Both the position numbers and the translations under genes were made by a program. Shown here piece by piece: positions 8,164 through 16,714 of a DNA stretch of 64,000 bases. The notes below the pieces were generated by a model. That model was given only the letters and a program-made list of their open reading frames with translations. It had not been told where the DNA came from and did not search any database. How positions within the stretch are numbered: position 1 is the stretch's first letter; each line of letters starts with the position of its first letter. The stretch is from Bin87 sp964347975 (GTDB lineage: Bacteria > Chloroflexota > Dehalococcoidia > Lucifugimonadales > UBA3495). Where the stretch lies: the NCBI GenBank assembly GCA_964347975.1, contig CAYGAY010000002.1:62001-126000 (forward strand). Direction: 5' to 3'.

Positions 8164-8322
8164 CTAACGGCCGCGCAGCCGGGGGTCGAACACGTCGCGC
8201 AGGGCGTCGCCCAGCAGGTTGAATATCATCATCACCAAGAATGGGAATGCGGCGCACGGATGATGCCTCGCCGTGAGTATCTGCGCCGATAATCGATTCC
8301 CAACGCCACAGGATGCTACTGA
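8164..8322 (-). pseudogene. C-terminal remnant of a DppC-type ABC permease
   Basis: The frame ending with TAG at 8164 reads FPFLVMMIFNLLGDALRDVF then DPRLRGR, the unmistakable C-terminus of peptide/nickel permeases of the DppC family (compare FNVLGDALRDILDPKLRGR at the end of the intact gene 9491-10405). Upstream, similarity continues in another frame (WRWESIIGAD, like the family's PSWGSIIADG), so the remnant carries a frameshift and lacks its N-terminal two thirds. It ends 5 nt before the DUF3179 gene, suggesting that gene once sat in a transporter operon. Confidence 0.65.
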
Positions 8323-8357
8323 TACGGCAACAGGTTGTCAAGGCAACTGGCAGGGGC

Positions 8358-9439
8358 GGTAGCGTTCCGTTTTAGGTGGTTTAGTTATAAGATGGGGCAA
8401 CAAATGCCGGGAGTTGCGACTGACGGGAGGCCTGGGGCGATGGGACTGCTTTACGATACGGAAACCCGGCTGGAACAGCAAATCCCGATGCAGCTGCCGC
8501 AGACCTTGCAGCAGGCGTTGGATGATTACCGCCCCCTTTGCGCCGGCTGCAATCTGGCGATGCACCGGCATCATCACTACGCCCGGACTATCACCACCCG
8601 CTACGGCGCCATCGAGTTGCAGATGCCGGTGTTCCGCTGCGGGGAGCGCCGGCAGATGACTAGCGGCATGGCGTTGCTGGGCGCGGCGGAGCGCTATGCC
8701 CGGTACTCAAAAAAACCCGTGAGATAGCCATCAAACTGGCGGCGCCGGGGTTGAGTTACGCCCAGAGCGGCCCGTGGTTCGGATGTGTCAAGAGTACCTT
8801 GTGCCGCGGGCGGCGGCGGGAGCCGCTGCGGGCGCCGGAGTTTGACGAGACGGCGACGCTGGAAATGGATGGGTTATGGACCAGAACGCGGGCTGGGGCC
8901 ACGGAATTGCAGGTAATCCGCGATGCAAAGGGCGTGGCCCTGGGGGCCTTTGGGAGTTGGGAAGGCGTGATTGACCAAGCCTGGCAGCAGGGGGCGGTTG
9001 ACCCGGCGCATCTGGTCAGCGACGGGGACCCGGCCATTGCGGCGGGCTTGGGCATGGTTTATGGCCGTCCGGCGCCGCACCAGTTATGCCAGTTTCACTT
9101 GCTGCGGGAGTACCGGCGGAACATTGGCGGGGCGGGCTGGACCGCGGCGCGGCAACTGCTGGCAGCGAAGAGTGTGGCGGAGGCCCAGCATTGGGCGCAG
9201 CGGGTGGTGGCCTTGACCGGAGGTCAGGCAAGGTACTGGTGTCGCAAGGCGCTGCGGGAAGGATTGCGGCATTTGACGACCGGGCAAGAGAGGTTCAAGA
9301 CTACATCGCGGCTGGAACGGCACAATCGGGAGTTGCGCCGACGGGAAAAGATGGGCACGGTATGGTCGCCTCACAACCTGACGGTACTGCTCCAAAATCG
9401 GGGGCTGATCAATCAAACCACCTAAAACGGAACGCTACC
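8358..9439 (+). mobile_element. Insertion sequence, 1082 bp, 25-bp perfect terminal inverted repeats and 9-bp target duplication
   Basis: Left end 8358-8382 (GGTAGCGTTCCGTTTTAGG...) is the exact reverse complement of the right end 9415-9439. The direct repeat GGCAGGGGC flanks it at 8349-8357 and 9440-9448, which fixes both boundaries and shows a clean, probably recent insertion. It landed in the spacer between the ABC permease gene 9491-10405 and the permease remnant. It carries one transposase split by a frameshift. The DDE transposase and 8-9 bp duplication suggest an IS256/Mutator-like group, but I cannot assign the family with certainty. Confidence 0.92.
8392..9425 (+). CDS. DDE transposase of the IS, expressed via probable -1 frameshift
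   Basis: First frame 8392-8727 (zinc-ribbon-like CAGCNLAMHRHHHYAR, then a beta segment YGAIELQMPVFRCGERRQ). Second frame, read from ~8715 to 9425, carries the catalytic core: LEMDGLWTRTRAG (first Asp), HLVSDGDPAI (second Asp), CQFHLLREYRRN and SRLERHNRELRRREKMGTVW (Glu). The frames overlap at A7 (8709-8715), where TCA-AAA-AAA-CCC can slip -1 to give KKTREIAIKLAAPGLSYAQ, restoring a continuous protein. A, AAA, AAA is a classical slippery heptamer used by insertion sequences. The stop codon TAA lies inside the right inverted repeat. Alternatively a 1-nt A-run error. Confidence 0.8.
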
Positions 9440-9490
9440 GGCAGGGGCGACTTCACGCCGGCCCCTTGGATCCCCAATGGCAAGTGGCGC

Positions 9491-10405
9491 TTATCTTCCC
9501 CGAAGCTTGGGATCCAATATGTCGCGCAATGCGTCTCCCAGGACGTTGAAAGCCAGCACGGCGACGAATATGAAGATACCGGGGAATACCAGGAGCCAGA
9601 TGCCGGTCTCCGGCGTTTCTCGACTGGCGACGGTTAATATGCCGCCCCAGCTGGGCTCGTCTGGCGGTGCGCCGACGCCGAGGAAACTCAACGACGCTTC
9701 GATGATGATGGCGAACCCCAAATAGTAGGTTGCCATGATGATGTAGATCGCAAAGCAGTTGGGCATGATGTGTCGGAACACGATTCGCTGCGGTCGGGCG
9801 CCAACGGCGCGAGCCGCGGTAACGTAGTCCATTTCCTTTAGCGTCAAAACTTGGGAGCGCACGGTGCGCACCACTGGCGCCAGCATTCCTATGACGATGG
9901 CGAGGATGACGTTGTTCAGCGACGATCCCAACACAGCCATGATAGCCAGCGCTAGAATCAAGCCAGGCATCGACATCAGTGCGTCAACCAAACGCTGAAA
10001 GAAAAGGTCAACTACGCCGCCTGCGTAAGTGCTCGCAATCCCCAAGACAAACCCGGCGGTAATACCGATTAGCACGCTGCCGATCCCGACGTACAGCGAA
10101 ATCCACGTGCCATACAGTACTCGGCTCAGCACGTCCCTACCGATCACGTCGGTACCCATTGGGAACTCGCGGCTGGGGTCGAGAAAGATGTCGCCAACGG
10201 ACGCGTAAGGGTCCGCCACGGGCAGCAGGGCGAGCCTAGAGCCGAGGGCGACTATTATGAAAATCAGTGCCACAATCGCCCCGGCGGCGCCTAGCGGTTT
10301 GCGGCGCGCCAGCGCGCCACCCCCCCGCAGCGTCGCTGACACGCCTGACAGTGCATTGCGGATTCTAGGAAGGCCACCCTCTGCAGCCATTTCTTGAGAC
10401 AACAT
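9491..10405 (-). CDS. ABC transporter permease, DppC/OppC family
   Basis: 304 aa. Inner-membrane subunit of a peptide/nickel-type ABC importer (it could also move other small solutes in this phylum). N-terminal helix ALARRKPLGAAGAIVALIFI, then the OppC-type periplasmic signature FPMGTDVIGRDVLSRVLYGT, about five further helices, the ATPase-coupling EAA loop ARAVGARPQRIVFRHIMPNC, and the C-terminal PSWGGILTVASRE and FNVLGDALRDILDPKLRGR. Encoded 26 nt downstream of the DppB-type partner. No ATP-binding subunits are encoded nearby in the window. Confidence 0.93.
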   Translation of the reverse strand: MLSQEMAAEGGLPRIRNALSGVSATLRGGGALARRKPLGAAGAIVALIFIIVALGSRLALLPVADPYASVGDIFLDPSREFPMGTDVIGRDVLSRVLYGTWISLYVGIGSVLIGITAGFVLGIASTYAGGVVDLFFQRLVDALMSMPGLILALAIMAVLGSSLNNVILAIVIGMLAPVVRTVRSQVLTLKEMDYVTAARAVGARPQRIVFRHIMPNCFAIYIIMATYYLGFAIIIEASLSFLGVGAPPDEPSWGGILTVASRETPETGIWLLVFPGIFIFVAVLAFNVLGDALRDILDPKLRGR

Positions 10406-10431
10406 GACGCGCCCCCAAGTTCACGATGTTG

Positions 10432-11400
10432 TTATTGATAGCGGATTCTCGGGTCCAGCATTCCGTACACCAAGTCAATCGCCAGATTCAGGAACATGAC
10501 CACTGCGGCGACCAACACCACGACGGCCTGAATTACGACAAAATCCCGGTGGATAATCGCGTCGATGAGCATGGTGCCGACTCCGGGCACTAGGAAGATG
10601 ACTTCAACGATGACGACGCCACCGAGCAAGCGACCGAACTGGTAACCTGAAACCGTGATGATGGGGAGAAGCGCGTTTTTCAGCGCGTGGCGACCGATGA
10701 CCCCCAGCTCGGTAAGGCCTTTAGCCCGAGCGGTACGCACGTAATCGTCGCGCATGGTTTCGAGCATGGATGATCGCGTAACTCTGGCGGTGAACGCCAA
10801 GTCATGAAAAGCAATAGCCAAGGCAGGAAATACCATCTGCTGAAGGTTGGTCAATGGTTCCTCCCACAGATTGGCGTAGTCCAGGGGAGGCAACCAGTCG
10901 AACACGTAAGCCAGAACATAGGTGACGACGATGGCAATCAGGAATGTTGGCATGGCGATGCCCAACAAGGCAAAGAGGCGGCTGATGTAGTCCAGCTTAG
11001 TGTCCTGCTTGACTGCCGAAATCACACCAAGCGGAACCGCCACCACAAAAGCCATCAAGATACCCATGATGGCCAACTGCATAGTAGTCACGAACCGCCC
11101 GCCCAACTCGTCGATCACCGGGGTTTGATACCAGAGGGAATCCCCGAGGTCGCCGCGAATCATATCCCAGATCCAGTCGCCGTACTGAACATGGACTGGA
11201 CGGTCAAGGCCCAGTTTGGCGCGCAATCTCTCGATATCTTCGAGGTTGACGCGCCCACCCTCGTTGGGATCATTGCCCGTAAGGATGAGCATGGCAGTGT
11301 CGCCAGGGACGATCCACATCAGCAAGAAGATGATGATGGTGACGATGAGGATGGTGGGTATGAAGAGGAGCAGCCTCCTCAAGATGTAGGTGGTCATCAT
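10432..11400 (-). CDS. ABC transporter permease, DppB/OppB family
   Basis: 322 aa. Partner permease of the DppC-like protein. It opens with the DppB signature TYILRRLLLFIPTILIVTII, has the periplasmic LRAKLGLDRPVHVQYGDWI, and an EAA loop TARAKGLTELGVIGRHALKN. The end VYGMLDPRIRYQ is typical. A purine-rich GGGAGGG directly precedes a tandem ATG-ATG at 11400/11397, so the second ATG may be the true start. Middle gene of a binding protein-DppB-DppC unit read on the minus strand. Confidence 0.94.
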   Translation of the reverse strand: MMTTYILRRLLLFIPTILIVTIIIFLLMWIVPGDTAMLILTGNDPNEGGRVNLEDIERLRAKLGLDRPVHVQYGDWIWDMIRGDLGDSLWYQTPVIDELGGRFVTTMQLAIMGILMAFVVAVPLGVISAVKQDTKLDYISRLFALLGIAMPTFLIAIVVTYVLAYVFDWLPPLDYANLWEEPLTNLQQMVFPALAIAFHDLAFTARVTRSSMLETMRDDYVRTARAKGLTELGVIGRHALKNALLPIITVSGYQFGRLLGGVVIVEVIFLVPGVGTMLIDAIIHRDFVVIQAVVVLVAAVVMFLNLAIDLVYGMLDPRIRYQ

Positions 11401-11462
11401 CCCTCCCAGAAGCGGGTTCGGCGAGTTTGGAGACCTTTATTATGATGCGAAAGTTCGCCAGC

Positions 11463-13388
11463 CTAAGGGCGATAGCCCGTCCCTATGGGCGGCATCTCCG
11501 CGTTCTCGTCCCACCACATATGGTCCAACTTGTGGATCATCTGGATAGTGCGCGGCACATGGTAATTCCGGATCCGATAGTCCAGTGCGCCGCCGGCGTG
11601 CATCCAACCTGTGGGCAGATAGTGCGGCACTTCATCGCGCAGCAAGTCCACCATTTGCGCAAAAAGCACCTTGCGCCTTTCCGGATCAAGTTCCCTAGCT
11701 TGCGCTTCCTTGAGTTGCTCGAATTCGGGGGTGGTCCAATTTCCGGAATTGCGCATCGTGTCGATGCCGTACCACTGGTTCAGGATGTCCGACGGGTCTG
11801 GGAGAATGATGCCGCTGCCACACCCGACAATTACGCCATAGTCGTTGCTCCGCCATTTAGAATAGAGCGTCGCAACGTCGCTGGACTCGATTTCCATGTC
11901 CAGGCCGAGCTCGCGTTTCCAAATCTGGCTGACCAACTGCGCAGAAGTGGCGGTGCATCCCGTGAGGATGGAAGTGATGGTTCCGTCAAATCCGTCGGGA
12001 TAACCGGCCTCGGCCAACAAGCGGCGGGCTTCGTCCAAGTCGGTCTGGGACTTGCTGCCGTCAGAGTCCCGTCGATAACCGGGAAGTTGGTACAGCGCGT
12101 CGATGCTCTCGTTAGGAGCGAAACCGACGTGGAAGTGGGTTCCCACGGTGCCATTACCCCGCAGGATTTTCTCCACGATTTCCTCTTGGTCGATCACCAG
12201 CCACAAGGCGGTGCGCACCCGCGGGTCATCGTAAGGTTCCACCAGCCAGTTGAAGTTTATTCCGGCGCGCTGGACGTTTTCCATGAAGAGGTACCGCATC
12301 CGACCGTCGGTATCGTGTTCTAATTGCTCGACGAATTCCGTGTACGTGGAAAGCACCGGATAGTAGGTTCCGTCGGCCTGCCCGACCTTCAAAGTGGCGA
12401 TTGACCGCGCCACGTCCTGGATAAGGAACACCTTGAAACCGTCGAAATAGGGCCGTGGAGCCTTGAAGTAATCCGGGTTCCGGTCGTACTCGTAAGACTC
12501 CTGCTTTTGCCAACTACCCGCCTTGTAGATGTATGGGCCAGAGCCAATCATGTTCTCAGGGCAACAATTGGCGTCTTCCTGGGTCAGCTTGCCAGCGACA
12601 TGCTCCGGGTACATTTTCATGTAGTCGGAGGCCAGGTTCACCATAAACGTGGCAGCTGGAAACTTGATGGGCACCCGTACCGTCTTGTCGTCTATCGCTT
12701 CTGCGGTTTGGTGTTCGTAAAAATCGCGGAGACTGTTGGTGCGGCCCCGGAAAGCGTCAGGCAAGGTGATCCGATCCAAGCTGTACACAATGTCGCTTGC
12801 CTTGACAGGCTCGCCATCGCTCCAGTTGGCTTCAGCGAGATAGAAAGTGTACACGGTGCCGTCGTCACTGACGTCCCAACTTCTCGCCAGGTCCCCGATA
12901 ATTTCCTCGGGGTTGACCGGGTTGTACTCAACCAATTGATTGAACCGAGGCCCTGACGGGGTGAGGGTAGTGGTCAAACTAGCTCCGTAATGAACGTCCC
13001 AGAAACCCGGGTTATTCCGCGCCACCCACTTCATGGTCCGGCCATGCTTGCCTCGGTGCACCCAATCCGTATAGGGTGCCTGTACCTCAACAGGGATTGG
13101 AGTGGGTGTCGGGTTGGCAGCTTGGGCCGGTTTTCCCGAGGATGTGGTCGGTGGGACGGGTTGGGCTTGCGCCGCCGGTGCTGCGGTGGGATCCTGGGCT
13201 TGATTCTGAGGTTGGGCGCCGGATTGAGGGGCAGTAGTCTGGGACTCCGGCGCGGCCGTTGCAGCGGTGGCGGATCTCGGCTCAGCAGCCTCTTGCGTTG
13301 CAGCGCCGCCACAAGCAACAACGAAGATCAAAGCCAATACGCACAGGGCACTTACGGTCTTGGGACCAGGATACAAACGACGTATCAT
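11463..13388 (-). CDS. Peptide/nickel-type ABC substrate-binding lipoprotein (SBP family 5)
   Basis: 641 aa. The signal peptide ends in a lipobox (ALIFVVAC|GG), so the mature protein would be lipid-anchored outside the membrane. Residues ~30-90 are a Gln/Pro/Ala/Thr linker. The family 5 fold follows: FNQLVEYNPVNPEEIIGDLA, RSWDVSDDGTVYTFYLAEAN, VYSLDRITLP, GSGPYIYKAGSW, DPRVRTALWLVIDQEEIV, LLAEAGYPDGFDG. It captures the ligand and delivers it to the permeases encoded 62 nt downstream. AGGAGG lies 8-9 nt before the ATG. Ligand unknown. Confidence 0.93.
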   Translation of the reverse strand: MIRRLYPGPKTVSALCVLALIFVVACGGAATQEAAEPRSATAATAAPESQTTAPQSGAQPQNQAQDPTAAPAAQAQPVPPTTSSGKPAQAANPTPTPIPVEVQAPYTDWVHRGKHGRTMKWVARNNPGFWDVHYGASLTTTLTPSGPRFNQLVEYNPVNPEEIIGDLARSWDVSDDGTVYTFYLAEANWSDGEPVKASDIVYSLDRITLPDAFRGRTNSLRDFYEHQTAEAIDDKTVRVPIKFPAATFMVNLASDYMKMYPEHVAGKLTQEDANCCPENMIGSGPYIYKAGSWQKQESYEYDRNPDYFKAPRPYFDGFKVFLIQDVARSIATLKVGQADGTYYPVLSTYTEFVEQLEHDTDGRMRYLFMENVQRAGINFNWLVEPYDDPRVRTALWLVIDQEEIVEKILRGNGTVGTHFHVGFAPNESIDALYQLPGYRRDSDGSKSQTDLDEARRLLAEAGYPDGFDGTITSILTGCTATSAQLVSQIWKRELGLDMEIESSDVATLYSKWRSNDYGVIVGCGSGIILPDPSDILNQWYGIDTMRNSGNWTTPEFEQLKEAQARELDPERRKVLFAQMVDLLRDEVPHYLPTGWMHAGGALDYRIRNYHVPRTIQMIHKLDHMWWDENAEMPPIGTGYRP

Positions 13389-13402
13389 GATGCTCGCCTC
13401 CT

Positions 13403-13425
13403 ATTGCCGTCGGCATCGCGGCAAT
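13403..13425 (-). promoter_or_regulatory. Leader hairpin next to the SBP ribosome-binding site
   Basis: ATTGCCG (13403-13409) pairs with CGGCAAT (13419-13425) around a 9-nt loop, ending next to the AGGAGG of the gene starting at 13388. It could modulate initiation; a chance hairpin is equally possible. Confidence 0.25.
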
Positions 13426-13511
13426 TTTCGCATGGCGATGATTCTAAATCGTAATACCCACGAATGTATAGGCATATTTCGTTATATTAGTGCTGAGATA
13501 TTATCATGAAA

Positions 13512-13547
13512 CGGCGTATATCAAATTTGGTTGACGAATATACGCCG
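13512..13547. promoter_or_regulatory. 10-bp inverted repeat upstream of the ABC transporter genes
   Basis: CGGCGTATAT (13512-13521) and ATATACGCCG (13538-13547) are perfect complements separated by 16 AT-rich bases. The spacing and position, about 125 bp upstream of the SBP start, suit an operator for a dimeric regulator; the AT-rich spacer argues against a terminator. Confidence 0.4.
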
Positions 13548-13611
13548 GTTGCCGTTCCATAGTTGCGCAATTGTGGTCTTGACGATTTCCAGCAAGCCGG
13601 AGCGTCCGACG

Positions 13612-13643
13612 ACAACAAAAAGCGCCCTTGCAACAAGGGCGCT
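13612..13643 (-). terminator. Rho-independent terminator of the PQQ-propeller gene
   Basis: On the minus strand AGCGCCCTTG, a TTG loop and CAAGGGCGCT form a perfect 10-bp stem followed directly by TTTTTGTTGT. It lies 26 nt after the stop codon at 13670, at the end of the hydantoinase-PQQ unit. Confidence 0.9.
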
Positions 13644-13669
13644 GGAAGGTGAAAGGGCGAATACGGCGA

Positions 13670-15154
13670 TTAGGGACTGCCCGTCATTGCAACAAGCGTT
13701 CCCCCATCGGCGCTGGTTGCAGCCAGCAAAAGGCCACCAGAGGCCATGGGCCGGACCGTGATGGCGCCGCCGAGGGTTACGGACCACCGCTCCGACCCGT
13801 TGGACACGGATAGCGCGGTCAATCGTCCGCGTTCGTCCCCGATCAGCGCCACCGGGCCGGCGGTCGTAGCTCCGGCGGTGATATCCGCCTCCAGGTCTGT
13901 TTCCCAGAGGATTTCGCCGGCGGTCGTATCTATGCCGGTCACCATCCCCTTGGCGTCGGCCACAATCGCCATACCGCCGGAAAGGGCCGGGGGATAGGGC
14001 TGCTCACCGGCCGTCCAAGCCGACCACACCAGGCCTTGCTGAACCGGGCCTTGCTTCGCGTATCCCCACACCCAGAGAATTGTGCGTACGTACAGGATCT
14101 GCCGTTCGAGCGGATAGCGGTGTCCTTGGTAGTCTATTCCCCATACCTTGCCGCCAAAACTGCTAAAATGCAAGAGGTTGTCCGTCGCCACCGGACCCCC
14201 CCGCACCCAACGGGAACTGCCGGCGTCATAAATCATACGGCGCCGGCCGGTATTGACATCTATGATGTGAATTTTTGCGTCGGTGGCGGTGGCGATCACC
14301 TTTCCGTCAATGATCGCAGGGGGAGCGACAACCCAATCGCCCAGCCGGTATTCCCAAAGGGTCTTTCCGTTGGAGGCATCCAACGCCAAGAGACGATCTT
14401 GGTCAGTTTCAGCTACAAACAAACGACCGTCCGCTACCGTTGGTGATGGCAAAGACGCCACGCGCAACCGCTTGGACCAAACCATTGCGCCGGTGTCGGC
14501 GTCCAGGGCCGCTACCAGGCCGGGTTGGAAGACCACGAAGACCAATCCATCGGCCACGGCCGGCGTGACCGCCGCCGTCAGGCCGGAATCGTACCGCCAC
14601 ACCAGTTCGCCGGTGTCCTTCCGGATGGCAGCCACGCTGCCATCCTCGGCGGTCAAGTACACCCGGTCCTCCACCGTCGCGGGAGTGGCAATGATGGGGG
14701 CGCCGGCAACGTAGCGCCAAACCGGGTCGGGAGGAGCTTCTCCGGCAAACGTTGTGTCGGCCGATGCCGACAAGTTGGTCACTCCGCCACCGGCCTGGGG
14801 CCAGTCGCCGGCGGCCGGCGAGACGGACGTATCGCCAATATCGCTGGACGGAGCCGGCGGGTCCGGGGGCAAGCCGGTGTAGGTCCACAGCACCCATATC
14901 GTCAGGCCGAGGACCGGGAGGACCATCATGGCCAAACGGACGATGCGGTTGCGAAGAAAACCCAGCCGCAGTCGGCGGGAGCGTTGGCGGGCCTCGGGTT
15001 CGGCGACTGCTTCAAGGCCCGAGAACGAGCCACAGTTGGCGCACCGGGAGCCGGTGCGCTCCGGGTCGTCGCCGTCCGTCAGCGGGTTGACGTGTCCGCA
15101 GAACCGGCAAAGCAGTACCGGACTTTCCCCGGATTGGGTTGGCTGGGCATTCAC
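13670..15154 (-). CDS. Membrane-anchored PQQ-type beta-propeller protein with N-terminal zinc ribbon
   Basis: 494 aa. Residues ~15-45 hold two CxxC pairs (LLCRFCGHVN and SRCANCGSFSG), a zinc ribbon. A single membrane helix follows near residues 75-95 (LAMMVLPVLGLTIWVLWTYT). The rest is a propeller with repeated blades of the PQQ/pyrrolo type: VYLTAEDGSVAAIRKDTGEL, GLVAALDADTGAMVWSKRL, DRLLALDASNGKTLWEYRL, GMVTGIDTTAGEILWETDL. The topology (zinc ribbon inside, propeller outside) suggests a sensor or scaffold; no enzymatic residues are evident, and such propellers need not bind PQQ. It follows the hydantoinase gene by 28 nt, probably in one transcript, ending in the terminator at 13612. Confidence 0.85.
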   Translation of the reverse strand: MNAQPTQSGESPVLLCRFCGHVNPLTDGDDPERTGSRCANCGSFSGLEAVAEPEARQRSRRLRLGFLRNRIVRLAMMVLPVLGLTIWVLWTYTGLPPDPPAPSSDIGDTSVSPAAGDWPQAGGGVTNLSASADTTFAGEAPPDPVWRYVAGAPIIATPATVEDRVYLTAEDGSVAAIRKDTGELVWRYDSGLTAAVTPAVADGLVFVVFQPGLVAALDADTGAMVWSKRLRVASLPSPTVADGRLFVAETDQDRLLALDASNGKTLWEYRLGDWVVAPPAIIDGKVIATATDAKIHIIDVNTGRRRMIYDAGSSRWVRGGPVATDNLLHFSSFGGKVWGIDYQGHRYPLERQILYVRTILWVWGYAKQGPVQQGLVWSAWTAGEQPYPPALSGGMAIVADAKGMVTGIDTTAGEILWETDLEADITAGATTAGPVALIGDERGRLTALSVSNGSERWSVTLGGAITVRPMASGGLLLAATSADGGTLVAMTGSP

Positions 15155-15182
15155 AGGTCAAGCAACCCGGTTAATCAGATAA

Positions 15183-16634
15183 TCAGAAGGCGGGTCGCTG
15201 CAACACCGCCGGATCAATGCGTCGGCGCACCCGTTGGCCGTCGGAAGGCGACCCCAACAGTTCCCCGTTGTCCACCATAATCTTGCCGCGCAGGATCACG
15301 GTGGTGGGCCAGCCGAATATCTCCCAGCCTTCCCAGGGGCTGTAATCACGCAAGTGGAGGTCGTCCATAGTGAGCCGCTTGTGGACGGCGGGATCGATGA
15401 TGGCGAAATCGGCATCGCTGCCCGGAGCGATAACGCCTTTTTGAGGGTACATACCCAGCAAGCGGGCCGCGTTGGTGGCGGTGATATTGGCGAATTGGGT
15501 CAGTGGCATCCCACGCCGGACCACCGCTTCCGTGTAGTTGACGCCCATGCGGATCTCGATACCGATGTTGCCGCCCCGCATATCCTGCACGTTGCGTCCG
15601 GCCGTCTTGTCCAGGTACGTTGTAAAACTGCTGTCCGTGGCGGTGAAGGTCAGGTTGTTGCCCAACAGGCCGGACCACAGATCGCTGCCGTCTTCCGGAT
15701 ACTTGAGAGACGGATAGGTGTGGTACTTCATCCCGTCGGGCTCACGGTACTGGAAGGCGTTGAATGACAGCGCCAGCGTGAGCACCTCTCCGTACACCGC
15801 CTGGCCGCGACTGCGCGCCGCCGCCACGGCGTTCACGCCGTCGTTGCCGGTTACGTGGACGAAGTACATGCCAGCGCCCTTCTGTTCCGCGATCCGGATC
15901 ACGTCTCGGAAAGCCAGGTCCTCGACCTCTTTGGAATGAATGAGGTGGGCGTTGTACCAGTCCCACATATTCCGCTGCCGGGCCATGAGATAGTTGTACA
16001 TCACTATCTCGTCATCCTCGGCGTGAACCGCCAGGACTCCATCGTGTCGGGCCAGTTGGGCGGTGAGGTCGGTCAGGCGGCCGTTGTCGATCCGACCCGT
16101 GGGCGTCAGGGTCAAGGGAGGGTCCTGCGGCGGTCGGATGTTGGTGGTGAAGATTTTGACGCTGGGGAAATCGTTGTTGATAAGCTCGCCGACCCGCGCG
16201 ATGCTGTCGGCGGTGTTGTTGCTTCTATAGATAACGTGGGCGGAGTAGTCCGCGTAAGTGTTTCCTTCCCAAACGGACAGGAAGTCAAGGACACCGCCCA
16301 CCAACTCACCCTCGTTGGGAGCCGGCGCGAAATCGACCACCGTGGTGGTGCCGCCCCATATCGCGCCCAGGGAATGCTCCAGAGGACCGGCGTTGGGCAC
16401 GCCCTGGACCTGCTGGTGCACGCCGGGTTGCACGTTGGCGGCGGCGTGGATATGAGGTTCAATCCCGCCGGGCGTCACGATGCGCCCGGCGGCGTCAACA
16501 GTCTGGACAGCTTCGTCGATAAGGGAGCCGGGAGCGCCGATGGCGACGATGCGTCCGCCCTGAACTCCGATATCCACCTGAGCCGCTTCGCTGGGCATGA
16601 CAACGGTGCCACCGGTAATCAGCAGGTCAAACAT
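15183..16634 (-). CDS. Dihydropyrimidinase/hydantoinase-type amidohydrolase
   Basis: 483 aa cyclic-amide hydrolase of the amidohydrolase superfamily, acting on dihydropyrimidines, hydantoins or similar rings in the cytosol. N-terminal MFDLLITGGTVVMPSEAAQV; metal ligands in GGIEPHIHAA (HxH), the likely carboxylated lysine in FPSVKIFTTN, His in LAVHAEDDE and in YFVHVTGNDG, and the late Asp in FTATDSSF. The C-terminus has NAARLLGMYPQKGVIAPGSD. The family usually has DPHTH, so EPHIH is a mild variant. ATG 16634 has GGAGG 8 nt upstream; the 18-codon upstream extension does not. Substrate not determinable. Confidence 0.88.
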   Translation of the reverse strand: MFDLLITGGTVVMPSEAAQVDIGVQGGRIVAIGAPGSLIDEAVQTVDAAGRIVTPGGIEPHIHAAANVQPGVHQQVQGVPNAGPLEHSLGAIWGGTTTVVDFAPAPNEGELVGGVLDFLSVWEGNTYADYSAHVIYRSNNTADSIARVGELINNDFPSVKIFTTNIRPPQDPPLTLTPTGRIDNGRLTDLTAQLARHDGVLAVHAEDDEIVMYNYLMARQRNMWDWYNAHLIHSKEVEDLAFRDVIRIAEQKGAGMYFVHVTGNDGVNAVAAARSRGQAVYGEVLTLALSFNAFQYREPDGMKYHTYPSLKYPEDGSDLWSGLLGNNLTFTATDSSFTTYLDKTAGRNVQDMRGGNIGIEIRMGVNYTEAVVRRGMPLTQFANITATNAARLLGMYPQKGVIAPGSDADFAIIDPAVHKRLTMDDLHLRDYSPWEGWEIFGWPTTVILRGKIMVDNGELLGSPSDGQRVRRRIDPAVLQRPAF

Positions 16635-16714
16635 TTCTGGCCCTCCGTACAGCGCGCGCTGGGGCGCCGGGTTGGAGCATGTTAGCACAAACTGCGAAGG
16701 GTGCGGATTGAGTT

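Noticed and set aside
8709..8750. IS transposase as two independent genes
   Set aside because: The second frame has no credible start, and the A7 slip restores a continuous DDE protein; one frameshifted gene is simpler.
10804..11445. Long plus-strand frames opposite the ABC permease genes (also 11427-12323 and 21803-23026 on the minus strand)
   Set aside because: These are codon-bias shadows of well-supported genes on the opposite strand; their translations show no domain pattern.
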